From positions 1-19,915 of the forward strand of contig JAHHSH010000031.1 of NCBI GenBank assembly GCA_020025345.1: a stretch of DNA of 19,915 nucleotides. The letters run 5' to 3'. Source of the DNA: Oscillospiraceae bacterium. Lineage in GTDB: Bacteria; Bacillota; Clostridia; Oscillospirales; Oscillospiraceae. How positions within the stretch are numbered: the stretch's first letter is position 1; each line of letters opens with the position of its first letter. The position numbers and the translations under genes are program-made. Below the pieces are notes generated by a model that ran no database searches, was not told where the DNA came from, and saw nothing but the letters and a program-made list of their open reading frames with translations. Shown in pieces: positions 1 to 7,899 of this stretch.

Positions 1-284
1 GCGTCCACCGGCGGCAGAGATTGGAGACCCAATGCAATGGTGTGGCTAAGGCCCAGTTCCGGGTGGTGGTTCTCCACCACGGGAAAACCGTACTTTGCGG
101 CCGTGTCGGCCACGGCGGGATACTGGGTGACCACCCGGACGCAGTGGAGCTCATGACGGGGGACGGCCTGCAGCGCCCGGACGATAAGGGGCTGTCCGGC
201 TATCTCAGATAGCAGCTTGTTGCTGCCAAAGCGCCGCGCATTGCCGGCGGCCATGACGATACATCCAATTTTCAGTGGCTCCAT
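1..284 (-). CDS. mocA: MocA/MobA-like molybdopterin nucleotidyltransferase (partial, C-terminus off window)
   Basis: Reading leftward from the ATG at 284, the visible 94 codons begin MEPLKIGCIVMAAG and continue NARRFGSNKLL. This is the nucleotide-binding signature of the MobA-like NTP transferase fold (xMAAGxxxRFGxxKLL). Family members transfer CMP (MocA) or GMP (MobA) to molybdopterin in the cytoplasm. A MocA-type role fits best because xanthine-oxidase-family hydroxylases use the cytosine dinucleotide or plain cofactor, and the gene diverges from xdhABC. The start is supported by an AGAAAGAGGT-like ribosome site a few bases upstream. The gene is cut by the window edge, so the C-terminal half and any fused domain cannot be seen. 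In selenium-dependent hydroxylase loci such a protein travels with YqeB and YqeC, both of which are in this window. The family call is firm; the exact nucleotide specificity is inferred. Confidence 0.85.
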   Translation of the reverse strand, partial: MEPLKIGCIVMAAGNARRFGSNKLLSEIAGQPLIVRALQAVPRHELHCVRVVTQYPAVADTAAKYGFPVVENHHPELGLSHTIALGLQSLPPVD

Positions 285-318
285 GCCCGGACACCTCTTT
301 CTCCGTAAGATATGACAT

Positions 319-348
319 AGTATACTATCAATTTGTTAGCATAGTCAA
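319..348 (-). promoter_or_regulatory. Promoter of the mocA-like gene
   Basis: On the minus strand TTGACT (348-343) and TATACT (324-319) are separated by 18 bp, a near-consensus sigma-A promoter. It would start transcription about 28 bases before the ATG at 284. The -10 lies inside the perfect 12-bp palindrome ATAGTATACTAT (317-328). Confidence 0.6.
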
Positions 349-354
349 CAAATT
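330..354. promoter_or_regulatory. Inverted-repeat operator candidate between mocA and xdhA
   Basis: AATTTGTT (330-337) and AACAAATT (347-354) form perfect 8-bp arms around a 9-bp spacer. The right arm overlaps the -35 of the leftward promoter, and the element sits about 25 bp upstream of the xdhA -35. A dimeric regulator bound here could control both arms. Which regulator is unknown; none is encoded in the window. Confidence 0.5.
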
Positions 355-378
355 ATTAGGCAACGACAGAATATATAC

Positions 379-407
379 TTCACATGTGATAGGGGATATG
401 ATATAAT
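379..407 (+). promoter_or_regulatory. Promoter of the xdhABC operon
   Basis: TTCACA (379-384), a 17-bp spacer, and TATAAT (402-407) preceded by TG at 399-400 give a strong extended -10 promoter. It predicts a 5' leader of roughly 60 bases before the xdhA ATG at 477. The palindrome CACATGTG (381-388) overlaps the -35 and could be a second operator. Confidence 0.7.
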
Positions 408-476
408 TACACAAATCAAACGGGATTCGGATACCAATTTTTGTGGATTTATCTCTATGAAAGTGAGGCGGTATAT

Positions 477-2771
477 ATGGCTGAGGTCGGAAAACGCCGT
501 GTTCGTGTGGATGCCTTTGATAAGGCCACAGGGCGGGCGAAGTACTATGAGGATCTGGTACCTCAGGATGCGCTGTATATGCGGATCAAGCATGCGGAGA
601 TCGCGCACGGTATGGTAAAGGCCATTGATACAGCACAGGCGGAGGCTGTCGAGGGCGTGGTAAAAGTGATTACCTGCTTTGATGTGCCTGATATCCCCTT
701 TCCCACGGCAGGACATCCGTGGTCTATGGACCCCGGCCATCAGGATGTCGCTGACCGACTGCTTCTGAATCGTCATGTTCGCTACTACGGCGACGAGGTG
801 GCAGTGGTCATTGCAGATAACGAGGTGGCGGCACAGCAGGGTGTGCGGGCCCTGCAAGTGGAATATGAGGAATGGCCCTTTGTGCTGGACGCGCAGGAGG
901 CCATGGCAGAGGGAGCGCCCCAGATCCATGAGGAGTTTCCCAACAATATCCTCAAGCATACCTCCCTGCGGCAGGGTGACTATGAAAGTGCCATCAAGGA
1001 GCCGGGACTCATCAAGGTGGAGGGCTGGTACGATACGCCCTCCGTGCAGCACTGCCATATTGAAAACCATGGATGTTTCGCCTACGAGGAGGGCGGACGG
1101 ATCACGGTGGTCAGTTCTACCCAGATCCCCCATATTGTCCGCCGTGTGGTGGGGCAGGCGTTGGGACGCCCCTGGGGCGATATTCGTCTGGTGAAGCCCT
1201 ATATCGGCGGCGGCTTCGGCAACAAGCAGGATGCTCTCTATGAGCCGCTGTGCGCCTACTGCTCCACGCAGGTGGGCGGACGCTGTGTGCGTATGGATTG
1301 CTCCCGTGAGGAGACATTCATTTCCAACCGTGTGCGCCACGCCATCCGCACGCATATCATTTCATGGCTTCGACCGGACGGAACTTTTGCCGCCCGGAAG
1401 ATCGAATGTTTCTCCAATCAGGGAGCGTACGCCTCCCATGGTCACGGTGTGGCGGCCAAGGGCATGGGTGCCTTCCCGCAGCAGTATCCCTGCGCCAACG
1501 TGGAGGGCGATGCCTACACGGTGTATACCAATCGACCCACGGCCGGTGCGATGCGCGGGTATGGGATCCCGCAGGCCATGTTTGCAAGTGAGGCGCACAT
1601 TGAGGACTGCGCCAAAGCCTTGGGCATGGACTCGCTGGCTTTCCGGCGGCAGAATGTGATGCCGCAGGGCTATGAGGACAGCTTCTCCCACAATGTGAAC
1701 TATGAGGATTCTTATCGCCAGTGCCTTGAAAAGGGTGCGGCTTATATGGATTATGAGCGGAAGATGGCGGAGTATGCCAAGGAGACCGGCCCCATCCGCC
1801 ACGGCATCGGTATAGCGACGTTCTGGTATAATACGGCGGTCTATCCCATCTCGCTAGAGACTTCCTCCAACCGGATGCTGCTCAACTTGGACGGAACGGT
1901 CACCATGCAGTGCGGCGAAACAGAGATCGGACAGGGCGCCGACACCGCCTATGCCCAGATGACAGCCGATGTGCTGGGGCTTGCCAGCTATCGGGATGTC
2001 CATGTGGTCTCTACGCAGGATACGGATACCACGCCGCTGGGGCTGGGTGCCTACGCCAGCCGCCAGACCTATACCGCCGGTTTCTCCATTCGCCAGACCG
2101 GCCTTATGCTGAAGGAGAAGATTCTCAAGCACGCCAGTGACTTGACACGGCAGGATGTCCACAATCTGGACATCGTGGATGGGCGCATTGTTCGCACCAC
2201 CGATGGGAAGGACTTGATGGGCCTTTGTGAGCTGGCGATGACGGTGCAGTATGATACGGTACATAGTGAGCATATCACAGCCGAGTCCACCTTTACTATT
2301 CGTAACAACGCCTACTCCTTCGGCTGCACCTTTGCCGAGGTGGAGGTAGATATTCCCATGTGCAAGGCGACAGTGAAAAAGATTATCAACGTCCACGACT
2401 GTGGGCGGCTCATCAATCCGGCACTGGCGGAGGCACAGGTACACGGCGGTATGTCCATGGCCATCGGCTATGGCCTTGGCGAACAGCTGTTGTTTGATGA
2501 AAAGACGGGGCGGCCGCTGAATAATAATCTTCTGGATTACAAACTTTCTACCATCATGGATCACCCCCATCTGGAGGCCCAGTTTGTAGAAAATGCAGAG
2601 CCGACCAGTGCCTTTGGAACCAAGGCGCTGGGTGAGCCGCCGGCGTGCTCCGGCGCACCGGCCATCCGGAACGCCATCTTTGCGGCCACCGGTGTGGCGG
2701 TCGATCAGATCCCGGTCAATCCCCATGTCCTGTTCCGCCGGTTCACGGAAGAGGGCTTGATCCAAGAGTAA
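477..2771 (+). CDS. xdhA: Xanthine dehydrogenase-type molybdenum hydroxylase, Mo-binding subunit
   Basis: The 764-residue protein is the catalytic subunit of a three-part purine/N-heterocycle hydroxylase, holding the molybdopterin centre that hydroxylates substrates such as xanthine or hypoxanthine with water as oxygen donor. It keeps the length and many sequence blocks of E. coli XdhA as I know it, including SSTQIPHIVRRVVGQAL. Mo-domain motifs are GGGFGNKQD (about 244-252), AMRGYG (about 358), GETEIGQGADT (about 480) and KALGEPP, where E720 is the expected catalytic glutamate. The ATG at 477 is chosen because GTGAGG precedes it and upstream in-frame codons lack a ribosome site. It is first in the xdhA-xdhB-xdhC operon. 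There is no in-frame UGA, so any selenium is a cofactor ligand rather than selenocysteine. YqeB and YqeC nearby favour the selenium-dependent class. The true substrate could be another purine or nicotinate-like ring. Confidence 0.92.
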   Translation: MAEVGKRRVRVDAFDKATGRAKYYEDLVPQDALYMRIKHAEIAHGMVKAIDTAQAEAVEGVVKVITCFDVPDIPFPTAGHPWSMDPGHQDVADRLLLNRHVRYYGDEVAVVIADNEVAAQQGVRALQVEYEEWPFVLDAQEAMAEGAPQIHEEFPNNILKHTSLRQGDYESAIKEPGLIKVEGWYDTPSVQHCHIENHGCFAYEEGGRITVVSSTQIPHIVRRVVGQALGRPWGDIRLVKPYIGGGFGNKQDALYEPLCAYCSTQVGGRCVRMDCSREETFISNRVRHAIRTHIISWLRPDGTFAARKIECFSNQGAYASHGHGVAAKGMGAFPQQYPCANVEGDAYTVYTNRPTAGAMRGYGIPQAMFASEAHIEDCAKALGMDSLAFRRQNVMPQGYEDSFSHNVNYEDSYRQCLEKGAAYMDYERKMAEYAKETGPIRHGIGIATFWYNTAVYPISLETSSNRMLLNLDGTVTMQCGETEIGQGADTAYAQMTADVLGLASYRDVHVVSTQDTDTTPLGLGAYASRQTYTAGFSIRQTGLMLKEKILKHASDLTRQDVHNLDIVDGRIVRTTDGKDLMGLCELAMTVQYDTVHSEHITAESTFTIRNNAYSFGCTFAEVEVDIPMCKATVKKIINVHDCGRLINPALAEAQVHGGMSMAIGYGLGEQLLFDEKTGRPLNNNLLDYKLSTIMDHPHLEAQFVENAEPTSAFGTKALGEPPACSGAPAIRNAIFAATGVAVDQIPVNPHVLFRRFTEEGLIQE

Positions 2772-2786
2772 AGGAGGGAACCGTCT

Positions 2787-3674
2787 ATGTATGATTTATC
2801 CGCGTTTTATCAGGCGGACAGCTTGGAAGAGGCTGTTCGGCTCCGGGCAGAGCATCCCGAGGCCATTGTCATTGCCGGAGGCACCGACGTACTGGTGCAG
2901 ATGCGTGAGGGAAAGCTGGCGGGCAAGTCCCTCCTCAGCATCCGGGGCATTGCAGGTATGGAGGGCGTTTCGCTGGATGAGGAGGAAAATCTCCGCATCG
3001 GCAGCTTGACTACCTTCAGCCACATCACCGCCGACCCGCTGATTCAGAAGTACGTCAACGTGCTGGGCGAGGCAGTGGATCAGGTGGGCGGCCCCCAGAT
3101 CCGCAACGCTGGAACCATCGGCGGCAACACCTGCAACGGTGTCACCTCGGCCGACTCCTCCTCCACGCTCCACGCGTGGGACGCGCTGGTAGAGATCACC
3201 GGCAAGAACGGCGTGCGCCGTGTACCCATTGAGAAATTCTATCTCCGGGCGGGGCAGGTAGACCTTCGTGCGGAGGAAGGCGAGCTACAGACAGCGCTGC
3301 TGATCCCGAAGGCATCCTATGAGAACACCTTCGGCCACTATATTAAATACGCCATGCGCAACGCCATGGACATTGCCACCTTGGGCACTTCGGTGAATGT
3401 GCGGCTCTCGGCGGATAAAAGGACCTTTGACCGGGTGCGCATCGCCTTTGGCGTGGCGGGCCCCGTGCCGCTGCGCGCTACAAGTGCAGAAGCTTCCATC
3501 TGCGGCCGCCCGGTGACGCTGGAGACTGTGGAGGCCTTTGGCAGGGCAGTTTTGGAGGACATCCATCCCCGTGATTCCTGGCGCGCCACGAAGGCGTTCC
3601 GCCAGCATATTGCGGTGGAGAGCGCCAAGCGGTGCTTGATCGAGTCGGTGAAACTGGCGGGAGGTGAGCTCTGA
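2787..3674 (+). CDS. xdhB: Xanthine dehydrogenase-type hydroxylase, FAD-binding subunit
   Basis: This 295-residue protein is the medium (flavin) subunit that takes electrons from the iron-sulfur subunit and passes them to an acceptor. The length matches E. coli XdhB (about 292). Both FAD signatures of the CO-dehydrogenase/XDH flavoprotein family are visible: IAGGTDVLVQMR near residues 29-40 and QIRNAGTIGGNTCNG near 105-119. AAGGAGGGAA lies directly before the ATG, 15 bases after the xdhA stop. Its stop overlaps the xdhC start by one base (TGATG), which implies translational coupling and balanced subunit synthesis. Whether NAD, ferredoxin or another carrier is the electron acceptor cannot be read from the sequence. 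Confidence 0.92.
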   Translation: MYDLSAFYQADSLEEAVRLRAEHPEAIVIAGGTDVLVQMREGKLAGKSLLSIRGIAGMEGVSLDEEENLRIGSLTTFSHITADPLIQKYVNVLGEAVDQVGGPQIRNAGTIGGNTCNGVTSADSSSTLHAWDALVEITGKNGVRRVPIEKFYLRAGQVDLRAEEGELQTALLIPKASYENTFGHYIKYAMRNAMDIATLGTSVNVRLSADKRTFDRVRIAFGVAGPVPLRATSAEASICGRPVTLETVEAFGRAVLEDIHPRDSWRATKAFRQHIAVESAKRCLIESVKLAGGEL

Positions 3675-4186
3675 TGGCAAAGAAGCAGTATCAGCTGGTA
3701 CACTGCTGGATCAACGGCAAAGAGGTGGAGGAGATGGTGGATGTGCGGGCGTCCCTTACGGACTTCCTGCGCCATGATTTCCGCTTGACCAGTGTGAAGA
3801 AGGGCTGCGAGGTGGGCGAGTGCGGTGCCTGTACCGTGCTCATTGACGGCGAGTGCTTCAACTCCTGCCTGTATCTTGCCGTATGGGCCGAGGGGAAACA
3901 CATCACCACCTTGGAGGGCTTGATGGGTCCCAATGGTGAGATCAGTGATATTCAGCAGGCTTTTATTGACGAGGCGGCGATCCAGTGCGGCTTCTGCACC
4001 CCCGGCTTTATTATGACGGCGGCGGAGATTCTGGAGCGACATCAGTATTACACGGATGAGGAGCTGCGTAAGCTCCTGTCCGGGCATCTGTGCCGCTGTA
4101 CCGGCTATGAGAATATTTTCCGCGCTGTGAAAAAGACCATGCTGCGGCGTTTGGGAATGTTGGACGATCCCTATTTGAATACCTGA
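3674..4186 (+). CDS. xdhC: Xanthine dehydrogenase-type hydroxylase, 2Fe-2S subunit
   Basis: This 170-residue subunit relays electrons between the molybdenum centre and FAD through two [2Fe-2S] clusters. The plant-type ferredoxin cluster is formed by C45, C50, C53 and C65 (CX4CX2CX11C). The second, all-helical cluster is formed by C105, C108, C140 and C142 (CX2CX31CXC, with QCGFCTPG and LCRCTGY), the usual order in this family. The length agrees with E. coli XdhC (about 159). The start overlaps the xdhB stop. The name follows E. coli usage, where XdhC is the Fe-S subunit; the unrelated XdhC/CoxI chaperone family is not present in the window. Confidence 0.93.
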   Translation: MAKKQYQLVHCWINGKEVEEMVDVRASLTDFLRHDFRLTSVKKGCEVGECGACTVLIDGECFNSCLYLAVWAEGKHITTLEGLMGPNGEISDIQQAFIDEAAIQCGFCTPGFIMTAAEILERHQYYTDEELRKLLSGHLCRCTGYENIFRAVKKTMLRRLGMLDDPYLNT

Positions 4187-4256
4187 GGGGGAGAGGGGAA
4201 CGGCATTTCCGCGGCCACGCAGTACCCGAAAGTCAGAGAAAATTTGAAATGGGAAA

Positions 4257-4284
4257 GGCGGTGGAATGTTCCATCGCCTTTTTT
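4257..4284 (+). terminator. Intrinsic-terminator-like hairpin between xdhC and yqeB
   Basis: GGCGGTGG (4257-4264) pairs with CCATCGCC (4271-4278, one G-T pair) around a 6-base loop and is followed by six T (4279-4284). The yqeB ribosome site begins four bases later, leaving no space for a new promoter. yqeB is therefore probably expressed by read-through of this element. Confidence 0.75.
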
Positions 4285-4300
4285 CCGAAAGGAGAAAATG

Positions 4301-5092
4301 ATGCGAGTTTTAATTCGCGGTGCCGGCGATATTGCTACCGGTATAGCGCTGCGCCTGTACCGTGCAGGTATACAGGTGGTGATGACGGATCTGCCGCAGC
4401 CCACGGCCATTCGCCGCACGGTCTGCTTTTCACAAGCCATCCTCCATGGGGTATACCGGGTCGAGGATGTGATGGCTTGGTGTGCCGGTACGGCGGAGGA
4501 GGTTGACGCTATCCTTGACAGCAGCGCTGTGGCGGTTCTCTGTGACCCGGAGTGTGAGTGCAAGACATGGCTGCAGCCGGATGTGCTGGTGGATGCGGTA
4601 CTGGCGAAGCGAAATTTAGGTACGGCTATCACGGACGCGCCGGTGGTGATCGGTGTGGGCCCGGGCTTTACGGCGGGGGAGGACTGCCACGCTGTGGTGG
4701 AAACCATGCGGGGCCACACCTTGGGCCGGGTCTATGAACAGGGCAGTGCCCTGCCCAACACGGCAGTTCCCGGACTCATCGGCGGCTATGCCGGGGAGAG
4801 GGTGCTTCGCGCTCCGGCGGACGGCGTTTTCCATCAGATGTTGGAGATCGGTGCGATGGTGAAGGCGGGAGATGTGGCGGGTACCGTGGAGGGACAGCCT
4901 ATGCGCTGCACCATCGACGGCGTACTGCGCGGCATTTTGCCGGATGGTATCACTGTTTTCAAGGGAATGAAGTCCGGCGATGTGGATCCTCGGGGCGATG
5001 CGTCCGCCTGCTATACGGCATCGGATAAGGCGCTGGCTGTGGGCGGCGGCGTTTTGGAGGCGTTGTTACACTTGACTAAAGTGCTGTTTTGA
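4301..5092 (+). CDS. yqeB: YqeB-family selenium-dependent molybdenum hydroxylase maturation protein
   Basis: The 263-residue product starts MRVLIRGAGDIATGIALRLY, an N-terminal Rossmann-like segment, followed by DLPQPTAIRRTVCFSQA and ends with AVGGGVLEALL. This is the short EF2563-type YqeB found only in genomes with selenium-dependent molybdenum hydroxylases. It is an accessory protein, thought to act with YqeC and SelD-derived selenophosphate in installing labile selenium; the chemistry is not settled. A longer reading from 4244 would run through the terminator hairpin, so it is rejected. Of the two adjacent ATGs, 4301 lies six bases after AAAGGAG (4288-4294) and 4298 only three, so 4301 is preferred. 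It lies 114 bases after xdhC, pointing to the xdh enzyme as its client. Confidence 0.85.
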   Translation: MRVLIRGAGDIATGIALRLYRAGIQVVMTDLPQPTAIRRTVCFSQAILHGVYRVEDVMAWCAGTAEEVDAILDSSAVAVLCDPECECKTWLQPDVLVDAVLAKRNLGTAITDAPVVIGVGPGFTAGEDCHAVVETMRGHTLGRVYEQGSALPNTAVPGLIGGYAGERVLRAPADGVFHQMLEIGAMVKAGDVAGTVEGQPMRCTIDGVLRGILPDGITVFKGMKSGDVDPRGDASACYTASDKALAVGGGVLEALLHLTKVLF

Positions 5093-5152
5093 GAGTAGAA
5101 TAAGCATGTATGCTGATTTGAACGAAAAAATTGTTGCTTAAAAAGAAAAGAC

Positions 5153-5181
5153 TACCATTCGTTCCAAATGTATGGTATAAT
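5153..5181 (+). promoter_or_regulatory. Promoter of pckA (extended -10)
   Basis: TATAAT (5176-5181) is preceded by TG at 5173-5174, a perfect extended -10. The hexamer 17 bp upstream (5153-5158, TACCAT) is a poor -35, which is usual for extended -10 promoters. The leader of about 60 bases holds the palindrome GCGATCGC (5205-5212) and ends in AGGAGG before the ATG. Confidence 0.55.
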
Positions 5182-5246
5182 CCGCACAGTGAGAAACCAT
5201 AGGAGCGATCGCTAAAAAAACGCTTGCTAATAGGAGGAATCTTTCA

Positions 5247-6812
5247 ATGGAAACTTACGGATTGGAAAAGTTGGGCATCATTAATGCCACCGCTGTCTAT
5301 CGTAACTTGACACCGGCACAGCTGACCGAGCATGCTCTGCGCCGCGGGGAAGGCACTCTGTCCAACACAGGTGCACTGGTGGTTAAGACGGGCAAATACA
5401 CCGGCCGCAGTGCCAATGATAAATTCATCGTCGATACCCCTGCGGTTCACGACGATATTGCTTGGGGCAAGGTAAACCGCCCCATTGAAAAGGAGCGCTT
5501 TGAAGCCATTAAGGCCAAGGTCATTGCTTATCTGCAGGGCAAGGAGATCTATGTGTTTGACGGCTTTGCAGGTGCTGACCCCAAGTATACCAAGAGCTTC
5601 CGCATCGTCAACGAGCTGGCCAGCCAGAATCTCTTTATCCATCAGCTGCTGCGCCGTCCCACAGAGGAGCAGCTGGAGAATTTTGATGCAGAATACACCA
5701 TTCTGGTGGCTCCCGGATTCAAGTGCATCCCCGAGATCGACGGTACTCGCAGTGAGGCCGCCATTCTTGTAGACTACGAGGAGAAAATGGTTGTGATCTG
5801 CGGCACGCAGTATGCCGGCGAGATCAAGAAGTCCGTGTTCTCCGTGATGAACTATGTGCTGCCCAAGATGGGCGTGTTCCCCATGCACTGCTCTGCCAAC
5901 ATCGGCAAGGACGGTGATACCGCCGTATTCTTCGGCCTGTCCGGTACCGGTAAGACCACGCTGTCTGCCGACCCCAACCGCAAGCTGATCGGCGACGATG
6001 AGCACGGCTGGGCCGATGACTCCGTGTTCAACTTCGAGGGCGGCTGCTATGCCAAGTGCATCAACCTGTCCGCTGAGAAGGAGCCCGACATCTACAACGC
6101 CATCCGCTTCGGCTCTCTGGTGGAGAACGTGGTGATGGATCCCGAGACCCGCGAGTTCGACTTTGACGATGCGTCTCTGGCTGAAAACTCCCGCGTGGGC
6201 TACCCTGTGGAGTATATCGACAACGCAGAGTTGTCCGGTATGTCCTCCAGCGTGCCCAAGACCGTCATCTTCCTGACGGCAGATGCTTACGGCGTGCTGC
6301 CTCCCATCTCCAAGTTGGACAAGAACCAGGCGATGTATTACTTCGTTTCCGGTTTCACTTCCAAGCTGGCCGGTACGGAGATCGGCATCACCTCTCCCGT
6401 ACCCACTTTCTCTACCTGCTTCGGTGAGCCTTTCCTGCCGCTGGATCCCTCCGTCTATGCCAATATGCTGGCAGAGAAGGTAGAGAAGTCCAGTGCCAGT
6501 GTCTATCTGGTAAATACCGGCTGGAACGGTACCGGCAAGCGCACGAAGCTGGCTTATACCCGTGCGATGGTCACCGCTGCGCTCAACGGCGATTTGGAAA
6601 AGGGCGAGTTTGTCACCGATCCCTTCTTCGGTGTGGCTGTGCCTACCGCTTGCGAGGGTGTGCCCTCCGAGCTGCTGATCCCTGCCAACACTTGGGAGGA
6701 TAAGGCGGCGTATGAGGCCAAGGCCAAGGAGCTGGCAAAGAGCTTCGTGGAGAACTTCAAGAAGTACACCCACATGAGCGAAGAGGTTGTCAACGCAGGC
6801 CCCAAGGCGTAA
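5247..6812 (+). CDS. pckA: Phosphoenolpyruvate carboxykinase (ATP)
   Basis: This cytoplasmic enzyme interconverts oxaloacetate plus ATP with PEP, CO2 and ADP. In fermentative anaerobes it often runs toward oxaloacetate. At 521 residues it is close to the usual 530-540. The P-loop reads GLSGTGKTT with K236. The kinase-2-type metal site GDDEHGW follows at 249-255, and the adenine/metal region NTGWNGTGKRTK lies near the C-terminus. The sequence type is that of the ATP-dependent family, not the GTP one. AGGAGG sits 11 bases before the ATG. The gene has its own promoter and is followed by a strong hairpin terminator. An ORF of 538 codons exists on the opposite strand (5244-6860) but is a codon-bias shadow. 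Confidence 0.96.
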   Translation: METYGLEKLGIINATAVYRNLTPAQLTEHALRRGEGTLSNTGALVVKTGKYTGRSANDKFIVDTPAVHDDIAWGKVNRPIEKERFEAIKAKVIAYLQGKEIYVFDGFAGADPKYTKSFRIVNELASQNLFIHQLLRRPTEEQLENFDAEYTILVAPGFKCIPEIDGTRSEAAILVDYEEKMVVICGTQYAGEIKKSVFSVMNYVLPKMGVFPMHCSANIGKDGDTAVFFGLSGTGKTTLSADPNRKLIGDDEHGWADDSVFNFEGGCYAKCINLSAEKEPDIYNAIRFGSLVENVVMDPETREFDFDDASLAENSRVGYPVEYIDNAELSGMSSSVPKTVIFLTADAYGVLPPISKLDKNQAMYYFVSGFTSKLAGTEIGITSPVPTFSTCFGEPFLPLDPSVYANMLAEKVEKSSASVYLVNTGWNGTGKRTKLAYTRAMVTAALNGDLEKGEFVTDPFFGVAVPTACEGVPSELLIPANTWEDKAAYEAKAKELAKSFVENFKKYTHMSEEVVNAGPKA

Positions 6813-6823
6813 GTAAAAATTAT

Positions 6824-6857
6824 AAAGCGCCGGGAGGAGACTTCCGGCGCTTTTTTT
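6824..6857 (+). terminator. Terminator after pckA
   Basis: AAAGCGCCGG (6824-6833) pairs perfectly with CCGGCGCTTT (6844-6853), with seven T ending at 6857. The next gene's Shine-Dalgarno (AAAGGAG, 6864-6870) follows within seven bases, so the small downstream ORF must rely on read-through. Confidence 0.9.
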
Positions 6858-6876
6858 CAAAAGAAAGGAGCAGCAG

Positions 6877-7188
6877 ATGATCGAATTACGACTGCTGGTA
6901 GACGAGGTGGATTATGAAGATCTGATCCGTTTTCTGGCACCGCTGCTGGCGGATAAGATGAAGGAAAAGGGTGGGCTTGCCGCATTGCTGGGCGGACGAA
7001 AAGAGGCGTTGACGGCGATGGCTCTGCAGAAGATCAAGTCCATGGGACAGGCAGAGAAGGATGAATTGCTGCTGCGCCTTATTGCGGAGAAGAGCGATAT
7101 GCTGGTGGACAAATTGAATCGGACTGCCGCCAAAGAGTCCGTGGGCATCCATGTGTCATCGCTTACGGCACGGAAGCTGGATGCATAG
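6877..7188 (+). CDS. Small helical protein of unknown function downstream of pckA
   Basis: I do not recognise this 103-residue protein. It starts MIELRLLVDEVDYEDLIRFL and is rich in Leu, Lys, Glu and Asp. It has a Gly-rich patch (GGLAALLGGRKEAL, about 32-45) and long stretches that look alpha-helical. There is no signal peptide, membrane segment or cysteine motif, so it is probably a soluble cytoplasmic protein. A good ribosome site (AAAGGAG, six-base spacing) and well-formed codon usage support it as a real gene. It lies 64 bases after pckA across that gene's terminator and before another strong terminator, so it is probably made at a low level from the pckA transcript. A role linked to pckA is a guess from position only. 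Confidence 0.7.
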   Translation: MIELRLLVDEVDYEDLIRFLAPLLADKMKEKGGLAALLGGRKEALTAMALQKIKSMGQAEKDELLLRLIAEKSDMLVDKLNRTAAKESVGIHVSSLTARKLDA

Positions 7189-7247
7189 CAGCCATTTGGG
7201 GCGCTAATGATTTGCTGCCTGTGTATTTTCTCTTGAACATAACAGTA

Positions 7248-7287
7248 CCCCCTGTTGTAGTTTTTTATCCTACAACAGGGGGCTTTT
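7248..7287 (+). terminator. Strong terminator between the 103-aa gene and nrdG
   Basis: A perfect 13-bp stem, CCCCCTGTTGTAG (7248-7260) with CTACAACAGGGGG (7270-7282), has a 9-base T-rich loop and a short CTTTT tail. There is no T tract on the opposite strand, so it mainly stops rightward transcription from pckA before the convergent nrd genes. Confidence 0.8.
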
Positions 7288-7348
7288 CGTTATTGCCTGG
7301 TTTTAATGGACCGGCTCAAGGCCGGGGGATATGTATTTTTTGCAGATT

Positions 7349-7882
7349 TCACTTTTTCAGGCGATCCCACAGGATCACTTCACCGGCGGCTAATGTCTTT
7401 TTCAAGTCAATGACCCGCTGGTTGCGGCTGCCGCGGAACTGGAGGGAGATGTCCTTCAGCTCCTCCATAAATCGACCATCCACCAGAATGTCGATGCAGG
7501 AGAGAAGCTGATCGGTGTAGGGACCACGGGGATAGGAACCGTCCCGGAGCAGCTCATCGTCCAGACGGAAGCCGGTAAAGACCCAGATATTTTTCTTGGG
7601 ATAGCGCTGGCGCACCGCTTGCAGCAGCTGCAGCAGCTCCGGCTGGTTCTTTGGCTCGAAAGGCTCACCGCCCAGTACCGTCAAGCCGTCCACATAGGAT
7701 TTATCCAGTTCGGCAAAAATCTCTGCGGCTGTTTCAGCGGTAAAAGGTTGGCCGTAGCTGAAATCCCACGTCTGCGGCTGAAAGCAGCCGGGACAGTGGT
7801 TGGTGCAGCCGGAGACAAATAGGGTCACCCGGACGCCGATGCCGTTGGCAATATCACATTTTTTCAGTTCACCGTAGTACAT
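7349..7882 (-). CDS. nrdG: Anaerobic ribonucleotide reductase activating protein (radical SAM)
   Basis: This 177-residue radical-SAM activase uses a [4Fe-4S] cluster and S-adenosylmethionine to place the glycyl radical on NrdD. The cluster motif is CTNHCPGC, C26-X3-C30-X2-C33, the canonical CX3CX2C. The N-terminus MYYGELKKCDIANGIGVRVTLF and the segment VLGGEPF are typical of NrdG. AGGAAAGGA lies before the ATG. It is downstream of nrdD on the same strand, 74 bases away across a pair of hairpins that could lower activase relative to reductase. Like its partner it is inactivated by oxygen, which supports an anaerobic host. Confidence 0.95.
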   Translation of the reverse strand: MYYGELKKCDIANGIGVRVTLFVSGCTNHCPGCFQPQTWDFSYGQPFTAETAAEIFAELDKSYVDGLTVLGGEPFEPKNQPELLQLLQAVRQRYPKKNIWVFTGFRLDDELLRDGSYPRGPYTDQLLSCIDILVDGRFMEELKDISLQFRGSRNQRVIDLKKTLAAGEVILWDRLKK

Positions 7883-7899
7883 GGTGCACTTCCTTTCCT

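Noticed and set aside
477..2771. Possible selenocysteine in the molybdenum hydroxylase
   Set aside because: No in-frame TGA interrupts xdhA, so selenium, if present, is a cofactor ligand rather than a coded residue.
5102..5116. AGCAT-GT-ATGCT as a yqeB terminator
   Set aside because: The stem is five base pairs with a two-base loop and no following T tract, so it is not a credible terminator.
5244..6860. 538-codon ORF on the minus strand opposite pckA
   Set aside because: Antisense shadow. Its start lies within the pckA terminator region and no domain is recognisable.
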